Below, piece after piece: positions 14,483 through 24,200 of a stretch of 64,000 nucleotides of DNA. Where the stretch lies: positions 33,934 through 97,933 of the forward strand of contig DASXTW010000087.1 of assembly GCA_036505215.1 (NCBI GenBank). The letters are read 5' to 3'. Source of the DNA: DASXTW01 sp036505215 (GTDB taxonomy: Bacteria; Actinomycetota; UBA4738). The position numbers and the translations under genes are program-made. Below the pieces are notes generated by a model. The model was not told where the DNA came from. It searched no databases and saw only the letters and a program-made list of their open reading frames with translations. How positions within the stretch are numbered: position 1 is the first letter of the stretch; every line of letters begins with the position of its first letter.

Positions 14483-15736
14483 CTACGTTCCCTGCTCCCA
14501 AGAGCCGATGTAGTCCTTCTGCTCCTCGGTGAGCTGATCGATGTCCACGCCCATGGCGGCGAGCTTGAGTCCGGCCACCGCTTGATCGATCTCTCTCGGC
14601 ACGCCGTGGACCCTGGTCTCCAGCTTCCCGCTGTTCTGGACGATCCACTCGACCGACAGGGCCTGGTTGGCAAACGACATGTCCATCACCGCCGCCGGAT
14701 GCCCCTCGGCCGCCGCCAGGTTGATCAGCCGTCCCTCGCCGAGCAGGTTCAGACGCCGGCCATCGGCCATCCGATATTCGTCCACGAACTCCCGGATCCG
14801 CCGGACCTCAGTGGCCAGACCGGCCAGAGCCTCCTTGTCGATCTCCACGTCGAAGTGACCCGAGTTGGCCAGGATCGCCCCGTCCTTCATCACGCGGAAG
14901 TGCTCTGCGCGCAGGACGCTCGTATCTCCCGTCACGGTCACGAAGACGTCGCCGATCCTGGCGGCCTCGCGGATCGGCATGACCTCGAAGCCTTCCATCA
15001 CCGCCTCGAGCGCCGGCAGCGGCACCACCTCGGTGACGATCACCCGCGCGCCCAGGCCGTGGGCACGAGAGGCCACGCCCTTGCCGCACATCCCGTACCC
15101 GCATACCACGACGGCCCGGCCGGCCAGGAGCCGGTTGGTGGCCCTGATGATCCCGTCGATCGTGGACTGGCCGGTCCCGAACCGGTTGTCGAACATGTGC
15201 TTCGTGTCGGCGTCGTTCACCGCGACGATGGGGTAGGCCAGGACTCCCTCCGCCGCCATGGCCTTCAGCCGGATCACTCCGGTCGTGGTCTCTTCGGTCC
15301 CGCCCATCAGTTCCTTCAGCTGGCCGGGACGCTCCTTGTGGAGGGTGGTCACCAGGTCGCAGCCGTCGTCCATGGTGATGTGCGGGTGGAAGTCCAGGAC
15401 TTCGTTGATGTGCCGGTAGTACGTGTCGTGATCCTCACCCTTGATCGCGTAGACCCGAACGTCGTCCTCGCACAGGGCGGCCGCCGCATCGTCCTGGGTG
15501 GACAGGGGATTCGAGGCGCACACCGCGACCTCCGCACCTCCGGCCACGAGCGTCCGGATCAGATTCGCCGTCTCCGTGGTCACGTGCAGGCACGCCCCGA
15601 TCCTGGTGCCCGCCAGTGGCTTCTCCTTCTCGAACCGCTCCCTGATCTGGGCCAGCACGCCCATCTCCTGGTTGGCCCACTCGATCCTCATCCGCCCCTT
15701 CTCCGCCAGGGCCAGCTCCTTCACGTCGCAGTCCAT
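14483..15736 (-). CDS. ahcY: Adenosylhomocysteinase
   Basis: SAH hydrolase (417 aa) splits S-adenosylhomocysteine into adenosine and homocysteine, keeping methyltransferases active. Seen are IGACLHVTTETANLIRTL, the NAD-binding VVVCGYGMCGKGVASRA, TGDTSVL and ANSGHFDVEI. It is the short form, without the roughly 40-residue insertion of eukaryotic and mycobacterial enzymes, as in archaea and Thermotoga. ATG 15736 has AGGAG just upstream. It sits between purine nucleoside phosphorylase and the aldolase-mtnA pair, so the operon handles both nucleoside products of SAM use. Confidence 0.96.
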   Translation of the reverse strand: MDCDVKELALAEKGRMRIEWANQEMGVLAQIRERFEKEKPLAGTRIGACLHVTTETANLIRTLVAGGAEVAVCASNPLSTQDDAAAALCEDDVRVYAIKGEDHDTYYRHINEVLDFHPHITMDDGCDLVTTLHKERPGQLKELMGGTEETTTGVIRLKAMAAEGVLAYPIVAVNDADTKHMFDNRFGTGQSTIDGIIRATNRLLAGRAVVVCGYGMCGKGVASRAHGLGARVIVTEVVPLPALEAVMEGFEVMPIREAARIGDVFVTVTGDTSVLRAEHFRVMKDGAILANSGHFDVEIDKEALAGLATEVRRIREFVDEYRMADGRRLNLLGEGRLINLAAAEGHPAAVMDMSFANQALSVEWIVQNSGKLETRVHGVPREIDQAVAGLKLAAMGVDIDQLTEEQKDYIGSWEQGT

Positions 15737-15780
15737 CGCTCCTCCTGTCGTGGCCTTGCGTGGTGATGCCGTGCACCTGA

Positions 15781-15808
15781 TGGCCTCAAGTAGCGTAGCG
15801 GTAGGCCA
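15781..15808. repeat. Single copy of the dispersed hairpin repeat
   Basis: On the minus strand this reads TGGCCTACCGCT, ACG, CTACTTGAGGCCA. The ends TGGCCT and AGGCCA are perfectly complementary, and the core CTACCGCT ... GCTACTTGAG matches the copies at 9905-10014 and 55108-55246. It lies in the 88-nt gap between the phosphorylase stop and ahcY start, inside an operon. Confidence 0.7.
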
Positions 15809-15824
15809 CCAAGGAGTGCCTCCA

Positions 15825-16697
15825 TCATGAGCCCTCGTCCAGCCCGGCGCCGAGCTGGGGGACGATCCGTGCGATCAATGCTCGCAGGCGCAGGGTCGCT
15901 TCCTTCGCCGCGGCCAGCACGCTCTCGTGGGTGTCCTCGGCGCCGGCCATGTTGGTGATGCACGAGATCGCCAGCACCCGCAGGCCGAGCGCCACGGCCG
16001 CGACTGCCTCCGGGACCGTGGACATGCCGACCGCGTGCGCCCCCGCCCTGGCCAGGAACCTCGTCTCGGCCGGCGTCTCGTACGAGGGCCCGGGCAACGC
16101 CGCGTATACCCCCTTGGCCAAGTCGATCCCCTCCTCGCTCGCCGCCCGCTCGGCCAGGGCCAGGAGGTGCCGATCGTACGCCCCGGCCAGCCCGACGAAC
16201 GCTGGCTCCCCGTCGGGGAACCGCCACCCGATCAGCGGGTTGACGCCGAGGAAGTTCAGATGGTCTTCGATCAACATGAGCCGGCCGCGCTTGAGCTCGG
16301 GCGCCAGCCCACCGGCGGCATTGGTCAGCACCAACGTGGTGGCGCCCAGCTCCGCGGCCAGCCGAGGGATCAGCGTGGCCGCGGCCATGCCGTGCTCTTC
16401 ATAGAAATGTGCTCGCCCAAGGAACACGGCCGCGGGGACGTCGTACAGGCGGCCCATGATCAGCCGGCCAGCGTGCCCGGGGACGGAGGACGGCGGGAAT
16501 CCGGGCAGCGCCCGGTAGGAGAACTCGTGCTCGGGTACTACGTCACCCGCCACGGCGTCGCCCAGTCCCGACCCCAGAACGATCGCCACCTCCGGCGACA
16601 CCGAGGAGCGTTCCCGGATGAGCGCCACTCCCTCTTCGGCGAAGGTGTCTCCAGGTCCCGGAAGCCCGCCCGAGCCACCCCTGGGCCCAATGCTCAT
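15825..16697 (-). CDS. Purine nucleoside phosphorylase (trimeric type)
   Basis: 290 aa, cytoplasmic; phosphorolysis of purine nucleosides. Phosphate-site VLGSGLG (near residue 40) and GRAHFYEEHG, then TNAAGGLAP, base-site Glu in GPSYETPAETRF, VGMSTVPE, and Asn in CITNMAG. Asn rather than Asp at the last position favours 6-oxopurine PNP over methylthioadenosine phosphorylase, although its place beside mtnA and an aldolase would suit MTA cleavage too. ATG 16697 follows the SIS-domain gene on the same strand. Confidence 0.9.
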   Translation of the reverse strand: MSIGPRGGSGGLPGPGDTFAEEGVALIRERSSVSPEVAIVLGSGLGDAVAGDVVPEHEFSYRALPGFPPSSVPGHAGRLIMGRLYDVPAAVFLGRAHFYEEHGMAAATLIPRLAAELGATTLVLTNAAGGLAPELKRGRLMLIEDHLNFLGVNPLIGWRFPDGEPAFVGLAGAYDRHLLALAERAASEEGIDLAKGVYAALPGPSYETPAETRFLARAGAHAVGMSTVPEAVAAVALGLRVLAISCITNMAGAEDTHESVLAAAKEATLRLRALIARIVPQLGAGLDEGS

Positions 16698-16734
16698 GCC
16701 CGGGACCGCCGACTCGAGCTCTCCTGCGACCTCA

Positions 16735-17802
16735 TCATCGGAGCCGTTCCTTCAGCCGGGTCAAGACAGGCGCGGGCATCGGATCCACACCGCGGAGGAT
16801 CGCCAGATACGTACTGGTGAAGTCCGCCAGCATGACGAAGGAACAAAGGATGCCCAGCGGGGTCGATCCTTGGACGGCGACCTCTCTGCACTCCAGGCCC
16901 GAGCCGGCAATGGCTTCCATTGTGGCTTCCACTCGCCTGGCGATCCGAGGATGCTCGCCCGGATGCCGGAGCACGACGAGGCCGAACGGCCGGCCCGTCC
17001 GATCGGACCAACCTTCCACCTCGTTGTGATCGAGCTCGGGGAGAACGGCGTGGAAGGCGGGCACCTTCGCATTCTCGTTCAACTGCGTCTTCCATCGAAG
17101 CGCGGCCGCCTCGGCGAGGCCCTCCGAGCCCCACACGACAGGGGTCCGACCCTGCAGCCACTCGGCGAGCCATTTCGCCCGGTTTCCGTCCACCGGCCGG
17201 TCCGGGGCGAGCTCCGCAGAGAGCGGCCCGAGGACATCCGAGGCTCCGTCGAGCTCGGCACCGGCGTCGGGAAGCAGCCCGACGGCTTCGAGAGCTCCCA
17301 CGGCGGCCCCGACCAGAAACCCGAGCGCGGCACGCGGTGCCGGAACATGGCCCGGGATGGAGACGTGCGGGGCCCCGTCCGATCGGGCCAGCGCGGCCAG
17401 CTGCCCGCCGGAGCTCAGCGCGATCACCCGGCAGCCCACCGCGACTGCCTGCGAGTACGCGGCCAGCGTCTCCTCGGTCTCCCCCGAGTACGAGATCGCG
17501 ATGACCAGCGTGTCCTTCCCACAGAACCCCGGCAGCCCGTAGCCCTTGACGGTCATCAGGGGAACGGGCAGTCGATCGGCGAAGCAGGCTCTCAGGAAGT
17601 CTCCGACGATCCCCGATCCTCCCATCCCGCACACGGCTACCGAGCCGATGTCTCCGGCGGTGGGCAGATCAGGGGCTCGCCGGCCGAGCGCGAATCCCTC
17701 GCCGAGCTGCGTCCCCAGGTCCGCCACCAGCGCGAGCATTCCCCCGGGATCGGCCTCCCGGACTGTGGCCGGGTCGTCGAGTGTGCCCTGCCCCTTCCTC
17801 AT
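16735..17802 (-). CDS. Bifunctional phosphoglucose/phosphomannose isomerase-like protein
   Basis: 355 aa with an N-terminal SIS domain (VAVCGMGGSGIVGDFL, AISYSGETEETL, sugar-phosphate site) and a C-terminal PGI/PMI domain (WKTQLNENAKVPAFHAVLPELDHNEVEGW in shorter pieces: TQLNENAKVPAF, LPELDHNEVEGW). It interconverts glucose-6-P, fructose-6-P and mannose-6-P and would feed the next-door phosphohexomutase. In mycobacteria a related gene lies beside pmmA. The start overlaps the Trm112-like stop by 4 nt. Confidence 0.9.
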   Translation of the reverse strand: MRKGQGTLDDPATVREADPGGMLALVADLGTQLGEGFALGRRAPDLPTAGDIGSVAVCGMGGSGIVGDFLRACFADRLPVPLMTVKGYGLPGFCGKDTLVIAISYSGETEETLAAYSQAVAVGCRVIALSSGGQLAALARSDGAPHVSIPGHVPAPRAALGFLVGAAVGALEAVGLLPDAGAELDGASDVLGPLSAELAPDRPVDGNRAKWLAEWLQGRTPVVWGSEGLAEAAALRWKTQLNENAKVPAFHAVLPELDHNEVEGWSDRTGRPFGLVVLRHPGEHPRIARRVEATMEAIAGSGLECREVAVQGSTPLGILCSFVMLADFTSTYLAILRGVDPMPAPVLTRLKERLR

Positions 17803-17978
17803 CCGGAGCCGTCTGGCTTCTCGGCCTCGTCGATCAACATCACCGGGATGTCATCCCGGACCGGATAGCGCAGCCCACACTTCGTGCAGATGATGTACTC
17901 GGGGTTCTCCTGGTAACGAATCTCGCCCCGACAGCTCGGGCACACCAGGATCTCCAGTAGTTCCTTGTCCACCGGCAT
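17799..17978 (-). CDS. Trm112-like zinc-ribbon protein
   Basis: 59 residues (start MPVDKELLEILVCPSC) with two CxxC knuckles, CPSC and CTKC, and the hallmark LRYPVRDDIPVML. It belongs to the Trm112/YcaR family; the eukaryotic members activate methyltransferases, while the bacterial role is unclear. ATG 17978 has AAAGGGGG a few bases upstream. It sits between phosphohexomutase and the PGI/PMI gene, overlapping the latter by 4 nt. Confidence 0.9.
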   Translation of the reverse strand: MPVDKELLEILVCPSCRGEIRYQENPEYIICTKCGLRYPVRDDIPVMLIDEAEKPDGSG

Positions 17979-17998
17979 GGTTCCCCCTTTGTATCGCG

Positions 17999-19354
17999 TC
18001 AGTTCGTGTGGTTGATGAGAGCGAGGACTTCGGCCGTCTTCTCCTTCAACAGCTCCTCCGTGGCGGCTTCCACGTTCAGCCGCAGCAACGGCTCCGTGTT
18101 CGAGGGCCGCACGTTGAACCACCAGTCGTCGTATTCCACGGTGAGCCCGTCCATGCGATCCTGCCGCGCATCGCGGTACGCCTCCGCGATCCGCTGGATG
18201 ACCGCCTCCTTGTCCTCCACCGGCGAGTTGATCTCGCCGGAGTCCGCATAGCGCCGTAGCGGATCGAGCAGCTCCGACAACGGCTTCCCCGCCTTCGACA
18301 TCTGATCCATGACGACCATCGAGGCCACCAGCCCAGAGTCCGCGTTGTAGTGGGCGCGGAAGTAGTAGTGGCCAGAGTGCTCTCCACCGAACACTGCGCC
18401 GGTCTCGGCCATGACCTTCTTGATGAACGAATGGCCGACCCGGGTCTTCACCGGCGTGCCCCCGTGCTCCCGGATCACCTCCGGAACGACCCTGGAGCAG
18501 ATGAGGTTGTGCAGGATAGTGGCTCCCGGCTCTCGCTCGAGCATCCCGATCGCCACCAGCGCGGTGACCAGGGACCCACCGACTCCCCTGGCGTGCTCGT
18601 CGACGAGGAACACACGGTCCGCGTCGCCGTCGAAGGCCAGGCCCAGGTCGGCCCCATGCTGGAGGACCGCCCGTTTGACGTCCTCCTGGTTCTTGGGGTC
18701 GATGGGGTCGGCCGGGTGGTTGGGGAACGTCCCGTCCAGGTCCATGTACAGGGGCACCAGCTTGCCGGGCAGGCGCTCGAAGAGTTCTGGCACGACCAGC
18801 CCCGCCATCCCATTGGCGGCGTCGGCAACGACGGTGAACGGCAGGAACCGCTCGAGGTCCACGAAGGAGAGCAGGTGCTCGATGTACTCCTGGCGCATCT
18901 CACGGGGAGTGATGAGGCCACGGGCGGGGGCGGCGCTCGCGCCGGGCGGCGACTCCTGCTCCGCCAGGGCCCGTACCTCTTTGAGGCCGCTCTCGACGCC
19001 TACGGGCCGGGCGCCGGAGAGGCACAGCTTCAACCCGTTGTACTCGGGGGGGTTGTGGCTCGCCGTGAACATCGCCCCGGGCAACGAGAGTCTTCCGGAA
19101 GCGAAGTAGACCATGTCGGTCGTGGCCAGCCCTATGTCCACGATGCCCACGCCGGCCCCCGTCACACCAGAGGCGAAGGCCTCGGACATCGGGGGGGAGG
19201 ACAGACGGCAGTCCCGGCCGAGGACGATCCGTTCGGCTTTGGCCCAGGATGCGAAGGCTCGCCCGATCCTGTATGCGGCGCCTTCGTCGAACTGCTCTGG
19301 ATAGACGCCGCGGATGTCGTAGGCCTTGAAGATGCGCTCGAGGTCGGCCGCCAT
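17999..19354 (-). CDS. manB: Phosphomannomutase/phosphoglucomutase
   Basis: Alpha-D-phosphohexomutase, 451 aa, interconverting mannose-6-P and mannose-1-P (and the glucose equivalents). It shows FKAYDIRGVYPEQ, the phosphoserine loop FTASHNPPEYNG, the metal loop AFDGDADRVFLVD, sugar-specificity GGEHSGHYYF, and the phosphate-binding RPSNTEPLLRL. ATG 19354 is chosen because homology starts at MAADLERIFKAYD; the frame is open upstream without homology. It supplies mannose-1-P to the NDP-sugar pyrophosphorylase at 31965-32978. Same order as mycobacterial pmmA and its neighbours. Confidence 0.95.
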   Translation of the reverse strand: MAADLERIFKAYDIRGVYPEQFDEGAAYRIGRAFASWAKAERIVLGRDCRLSSPPMSEAFASGVTGAGVGIVDIGLATTDMVYFASGRLSLPGAMFTASHNPPEYNGLKLCLSGARPVGVESGLKEVRALAEQESPPGASAAPARGLITPREMRQEYIEHLLSFVDLERFLPFTVVADAANGMAGLVVPELFERLPGKLVPLYMDLDGTFPNHPADPIDPKNQEDVKRAVLQHGADLGLAFDGDADRVFLVDEHARGVGGSLVTALVAIGMLEREPGATILHNLICSRVVPEVIREHGGTPVKTRVGHSFIKKVMAETGAVFGGEHSGHYYFRAHYNADSGLVASMVVMDQMSKAGKPLSELLDPLRRYADSGEINSPVEDKEAVIQRIAEAYRDARQDRMDGLTVEYDDWWFNVRPSNTEPLLRLNVEAATEELLKEKTAEVLALINHTN

Positions 19355-19431
19355 CGCGGCCGATTCTAGCCGACCGACTGTCCCCGCCCTCCTGGAACTC
19401 GGTCGCCGATGGCAGGCCGAGAGGGAGACCG

Positions 19432-19617
19432 TTAGCGGTTCGCGACCAGGTCCAGAACTGAGCCCAGGGGGACGTTCTGTCCCTCGCGCTCCCAACCTCT
19501 CCACTCGCACACGGGGCACGAGGTGAAGCACGTGGCGGAGCCTGCGAGGGTCATGGTCACCCGGAGCGTCTCCTGCGAACCGCAAGAGGGGCACGAGTTA
19601 TGAGAAACGAGAGCCAT
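19432..19617 (-). CDS. Small zinc-ribbon protein
   Basis: 61 residues from ATG 19617 with two CxxC pairs (SCPSCGSQE and SCPVCEWRGW), forming a likely zinc ribbon. It recalls the small zinc-binding genes next to pmmA in mycobacteria by position, but I cannot call it a homologue. It lies 77 nt upstream of manB on the same strand, with its own weak ribosome site. Role unknown. Confidence 0.7.
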   Translation of the reverse strand: MALVSHNSCPSCGSQETLRVTMTLAGSATCFTSCPVCEWRGWEREGQNVPLGSVLDLVANR

Positions 19618-19698
19618 CGCACCTGGATGCATCGGCGTAACCACGCGCCGAGCGCATAGTCCCCCGGCCCGATTTTTTGACCTCTCCACATGGACTAA

Positions 19699-19726
19699 GG
19701 GGCATCCCCCAGTCGGGGGATGCCCC
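19699..19726. terminator. Strong bidirectional hairpin
   Basis: GGGGCATCCCCC (19699-19710), loop AGTC, GGGGGATGCCCC (19715-19726): a perfect 12-bp stem with a tetraloop. It lies after the DUF5719 gene and before the zinc-ribbon gene, both on the minus strand, so it probably ends the GT2-DUF5719 transcript. The tail on the minus strand is TTAGT, without a long U-run. Confidence 0.65.
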
Positions 19727-19782
19727 TCTCCGTCTCCTCGTCTCCTCGGGAGCCGCCCGCCTGCGGCGGACCGCTCCGCGAG

Positions 19783-19831
19783 CCAGGGGGTCCGCAACTG
19801 CCTCGCTTCGCTCGTTGCTGCTACCCCCTGG
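19783..19831 (-). repeat. Post-stop GC-rich hairpin repeat, copy 1
   Basis: It begins a few bases after the DUF5719 stop (19839-19837). On the minus strand it reads CCAGGGGGTAGCAGCAACGA, GCGAAGCGAGGCAGTTGC, GGACCCCCTGG; outer CCAGGGGG pairs with CCCCCTGG and inner GCAGCAAC roughly with GTTGC. A similar element follows the DUF3105 stop at 31835-31894 in the same orientation. Likely terminator or 3'-stabilising structure. Confidence 0.65.
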
Positions 19832-19836
19832 ACCCC

Positions 19837-21234
19837 CTACGTCATCGGCAAGCCGAGGGTTGCAGCGTATCCCGTTCGATCCGGGGAATAGGACACGGCC
19901 GCGGCCACGATCGTTCCACCCCGGGCACTCACCAGGGCGGAAACAGGGCGCCCCCCCTGGGACGGAAGCGTGATCCTGATCGTCCTTCCCGGCGGGATCG
20001 TCCGCTGGCGGATCGATGCCGGTGGAGGCCGGTCGCTCCCGATGAGCCGGAAGGACACCTCCACCCGCCCCCGGCCGGGATTCTGTAAAAGAAGGAACGA
20101 GCGGCCGCCCGACATAGGAAGAGCCGGCATGACCAGCCAACGTCCGGCCGTGATCGTGGATCCGTTGAGCATGGCCGAGTCTCCGCCAGGCCCGGTGAGC
20201 CTCAGCCCCGCGATCATGGGGCGACCGTTCGAGGCGGCCACGAGCAGCCCGGCATCTTTCACCCGTTCCGTCTGGAAGGTCTTCACCTCGGCGGGTCCGA
20301 CCGAGAAGCCCTCCGGACCCGACACCAACCGTTGAACCTTAGGCCCTTCGGCCACGGCCGAGAGGTCGGCCCTGGAGGCCCCATCGTTCAGAACCACAAG
20401 GTGCCGAGCTCCCACATCGGCGCCGGCCGGGATCAGCCACCGGGTTCCGGCACCGGGGACGCCCGCCTCGATCCTGATCCCTCCAATCGACAGCGCGAGG
20501 CCTCCGGCCACCACCCGGCCCATCCGCTGGATCACCCGCGCCGTGAGCGATTCCTCGCCTGGACCCTGAAGGAGGAAATCGTTGACCGGGATGCCGACCG
20601 AGTGTCGTGGAGCCAGCACGAACGGGCTCAAGGGGCCCGCCGCCACCACTCGCTTCTCCGTTCGCAGGACCACGTCGAACTCGGCGGGCTCGTCGAAAGG
20701 ATTCATGACCACCAGATACGAGGTCTGGCCGGCGCCGGTGGGGACATCCATGACGAACCAGTTTCGATGGGCTGCCTGCTCGCATCGCTCGGCGGCCAGT
20801 CCGCCGGGGGCAACCGTGGCCACGATGGCAGCAGCGCCCACCACTCCGCCGAAGTACTCCACCTGCGTGGCGTCGGCCGGGTCGTCCGCGGAGACCTCGC
20901 GGTAGACCTGCCTGAGAGCGCCGACGGCGAACGTGCTCACCGACCGCGTCCCATCCTTGCCCAGCTGGGTCAAGCGGACCCGGACTCGACGCTGCCCTGG
21001 ATTCGTCACCACCACCCATCCCTGCCACCCGCTGTGCCCCCCGTGCGGGCAGAACAGAGCGCCGCTCGGGCCGGCTGAGGGAGCGCCCGCAGCCGCGCCC
21101 CTGGGCCCAACCGCGCGGTCCAGGACGAGGCCCGACCCGGTCAGGAAGGCCACCGCGACCAGCAGAGCGACGGCTCGAACCCGGATGCCCGGCAATCGGT
21201 GGGCCTCACCCTCCACTGGTTCCATCTCAGCCAT
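19837..21234 (-). CDS. DUF5719 family exported protein
   Basis: 465 aa. An N-terminal hydrophobic anchor (about residues 20-40, VRAVALLVAVAFLTGSGLVL) is followed by a long extracytoplasmic beta-rich region with repeated FLLQNPGRGRVEV / YLVVMNPFDEPAEF / HLVVLNDGASRADL modules. This matches the actinobacterial DUF5719 pattern, normally encoded right after the large GT2 membrane protein as here (8-nt overlap). It probably works with that enzyme in building an envelope glycan; no catalytic site is visible. Strong hairpins follow the stop codon. Confidence 0.8.
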   Translation of the reverse strand: MAEMEPVEGEAHRLPGIRVRAVALLVAVAFLTGSGLVLDRAVGPRGAAAGAPSAGPSGALFCPHGGHSGWQGWVVVTNPGQRRVRVRLTQLGKDGTRSVSTFAVGALRQVYREVSADDPADATQVEYFGGVVGAAAIVATVAPGGLAAERCEQAAHRNWFVMDVPTGAGQTSYLVVMNPFDEPAEFDVVLRTEKRVVAAGPLSPFVLAPRHSVGIPVNDFLLQGPGEESLTARVIQRMGRVVAGGLALSIGGIRIEAGVPGAGTRWLIPAGADVGARHLVVLNDGASRADLSAVAEGPKVQRLVSGPEGFSVGPAEVKTFQTERVKDAGLLVAASNGRPMIAGLRLTGPGGDSAMLNGSTITAGRWLVMPALPMSGGRSFLLLQNPGRGRVEVSFRLIGSDRPPPASIRQRTIPPGRTIRITLPSQGGRPVSALVSARGGTIVAAAVSYSPDRTGYAATLGLPMT

Positions 21235-24200
21235 GCCGGACCGGCCTCCTGGTCACCCACAGAGCCACCCCCCACAGCAGAACCAGAATGACGATTTCCA
21301 TGGTCCTGGCCCGTTGGCCGCCGAAATGGACCCGGTAGCCGGCGGGCAGGGGACCCGTCCGGAATCCCGTGGCCCATCCGAGGGCCCGGGTCGCTTCGAC
21401 CGATCCCTTCGCCACGACTGGCTCCAAACGCCATCGCGGATCGAACTGGTCCAGGAGCAGCACGAGGGCCGGCCTGGACCGCCCCGGCCCCAGGAACCGT
21501 TGCCCCGACGGGCCCTCGACCAGCGGCCTCTCCCTCGGCGTGAGCAGTGCTTCCACGGCCTCGAGCCGCGAGGATCTCGCGGCGCGGCTCCAGGCCGGAT
21601 CTCCGATATCCGAAGCCAGAGCCACGGCCTTGGCGTTTAGAAAGATGGTCAGCCCTCTGGCCGAGACCAGATCCAGATCCACCTGCCGGGTGAGCCGTCG
21701 GAGCGCCGGGTTCGGCAGGTCACCCGGCTCTGCCAGAACGAACCTGATGCCGAAGGCAGCCAGGAGAGCCCCGCCGTGCCGGGTCTCCCCGGCCAGAACC
21801 TCCACCAGGGACTGGCGGAGGCGCGCGTAGCCCGGGCCCACGTCGGGACGGCCGATGTCCAGAGCGGAGGCACCGGCGGGATCGGTCACGGCGAACCGAA
21901 CCGAGGCAGCCCCGGCCGCGACCGTCCCGGTGGGGAGCCCGCCGGGCGGGGGGAACGCGTCCCCCTCCGGCGACCCGACCCAGAGCACGCGGTAGGGAGG
22001 TCCTCCGGCCTCCCCGGCTAGGGGATACGCGACGGGGACTCGCTCGGGGCCGCCGATATCCCAGGAGGCGCTTCCCGCCTGGACGAGCTGGCCGAACAGT
22101 CCCACGGCCAGGAGCGCGGCCATCAGAGCAGTCCCGAGCTGGCGAAGGCCGAATTGCGTCCGGCCCACTCCGTGCAGGAGCGAAGCCAGCCCCAACCCAA
22201 CCAGCACGGAGTAGCTGAAGCCCGCCACGCCTACGTAGGCCACCGGGTTCGACAAGGCGGCGGGGAGATATCCCGCCGCCGCGAGCCAGGCCAGGTACAC
22301 GGATAGGACGGAGGCCACGCCGGCTCGAAGCGCCGTGATGTGATGCTGTTCGGAGACGAACAAGAGAGCGACGCCTGCGGCGCCGGGAAGGAAGAAGCCG
22401 GTCACCCACGACCCCGGCCCTGGGCCGAGCGAGAGCCGGGCGAGGGCGGCGAACGAAGCTTCGCCGGCGAGGTCCTGCATTCCCCTCAGCGACCCCCGGG
22501 CAATCTCGAGCGTGAGCGGAAACGCCAGCAACGCCGCCAGAGCCAGGGCGACGCCCACCAACACGAGCCCTCGCACACGTCGGGCTCCGGTGGGCGGAAC
22601 GATCAGCACGGCCACCACCACCACTACGGCCGCTAGGATCGCTCCGAGGTAGAACGAACCGAGGATGGCCAAGCCGAGGGCCGCCCCCACGATCCACCGC
22701 CGGACCCGGATCGCCCCCAGATGATCGAACGGCAACACCAGCTTTCCGGCCGTCCAGGGAAGGCCCGCCAGGAACACGAGGACGGGAATCCTGCCCTGCG
22801 AGATGGCCCACAAGACTGCTGAACAGAGCCCGTAGCAGGCTCCGGCCATGACAGACGGAATCGGGTCATCCGTCGCCGCCCGCACGGATCGATAGCACCC
22901 GATGGCGGCCACGGCCGGCAACGCCACCAGCAGGATCTTCTCGAGCAGAGTCGGGTTGCCCAGGGCCAGGACACTGCCCGCCCCGAGCAGCCCGAGGGCC
23001 GGGCTGGCTGCGGTGGTCCCCCCGAGACCAGTGTGCCTGATCCCCGACACGAGCTCTGCGAAGAAGGCGGAAGGCGACGAGGGGAACGCCCCGAGGCCGC
23101 CACCCTGAACCGGCGACACGCCGGGGAGGTGCCGGTAGGCGAAGGCGGCGGCCACGGCGCCCAGAGCCCACGCGGTGGCGGCGGGATGGTCCCGGGCGAA
23201 TCGGAAACCCCGGGTCGGCGCGCTGAGCGCCTCGGCCTCACCGGCGCCTTCTCGCTTGGGCAAGAGCGCCTGGCCGGCCGACTGCGCCCACCGTCGCAGC
23301 CTGATCGTGGTGGGGGCCATCGCCCTGCGGACGGCCCGATCCGGCAGGGACCGAACCGCCTGGGCCCGTACTCGCCGCCGGAGGGTCCCGGGCAGATGCG
23401 CGATGTTCCATCCCCAGGCAGCCAGAAGCTGGTAGGCGTCCTGAAACCGCCGGAAGAGGGCGAGCACCAGGAGCCGCACGAGCCCCTGGGTCAGGTACAG
23501 GGGCAGGACCCAGATGAGAGTCAGCAGCCCGTAGTTCTTGAGGATGCTGGCCAGGGCCCCACGCTCCTGGTCGTAACGGCGAACGGACGCGCCGGGCGGA
23601 GCGGCCCGCTCTCCTTTGAAGCCGGCGCTCAGGTGGCGGGCCACTGCCCTTGGAGTCATCAGGATGCGGAATCCGGCCAGCCGGGCCCTCCAACAGAAGT
23701 CGAGGTCCTGCCGGCCCGAGGCCAGGCGCTCGTCGGGAAGTCCCACCCTGGCCCAGGTCTTCCGGGAGACGAGCATCGCGCAGGACGAGACGTACATGAC
23801 CTCTCGGATGCGGTCGTACTGACCCTGATCGATCTCGCCGTCCTCCAGCGGCGAGTAGGAATAAGCGAAGCGATCGGTGGCGAGGCCGATCTCCCGAAGG
23901 ACCTGGGGCTGCTCCCAGTCCAACACCTTCGGCCCGACCACTCCCACCCCTTCGATCCGCTCGGCCGCTTCGACCAGCGCCGCCACGGCTTCGGGTTCGA
24001 GGAACGTGTCGTCGTGGAGGAACAGGGCATAGTCCGCTTGCTGGGCCCTCTCGGACCCCAGCGCCACCGCGATGGCAGAGCCGAATCCGGCGTTCGCGGA
24101 CAAGCGGATGACCCGGCCCGGCCCCAGCGCCGTCTCCAACAGGTCCGGCGAACGGTCATCCGACCCGTTGTCGACGGCGAGGACCCCGATCCGAGGATGG

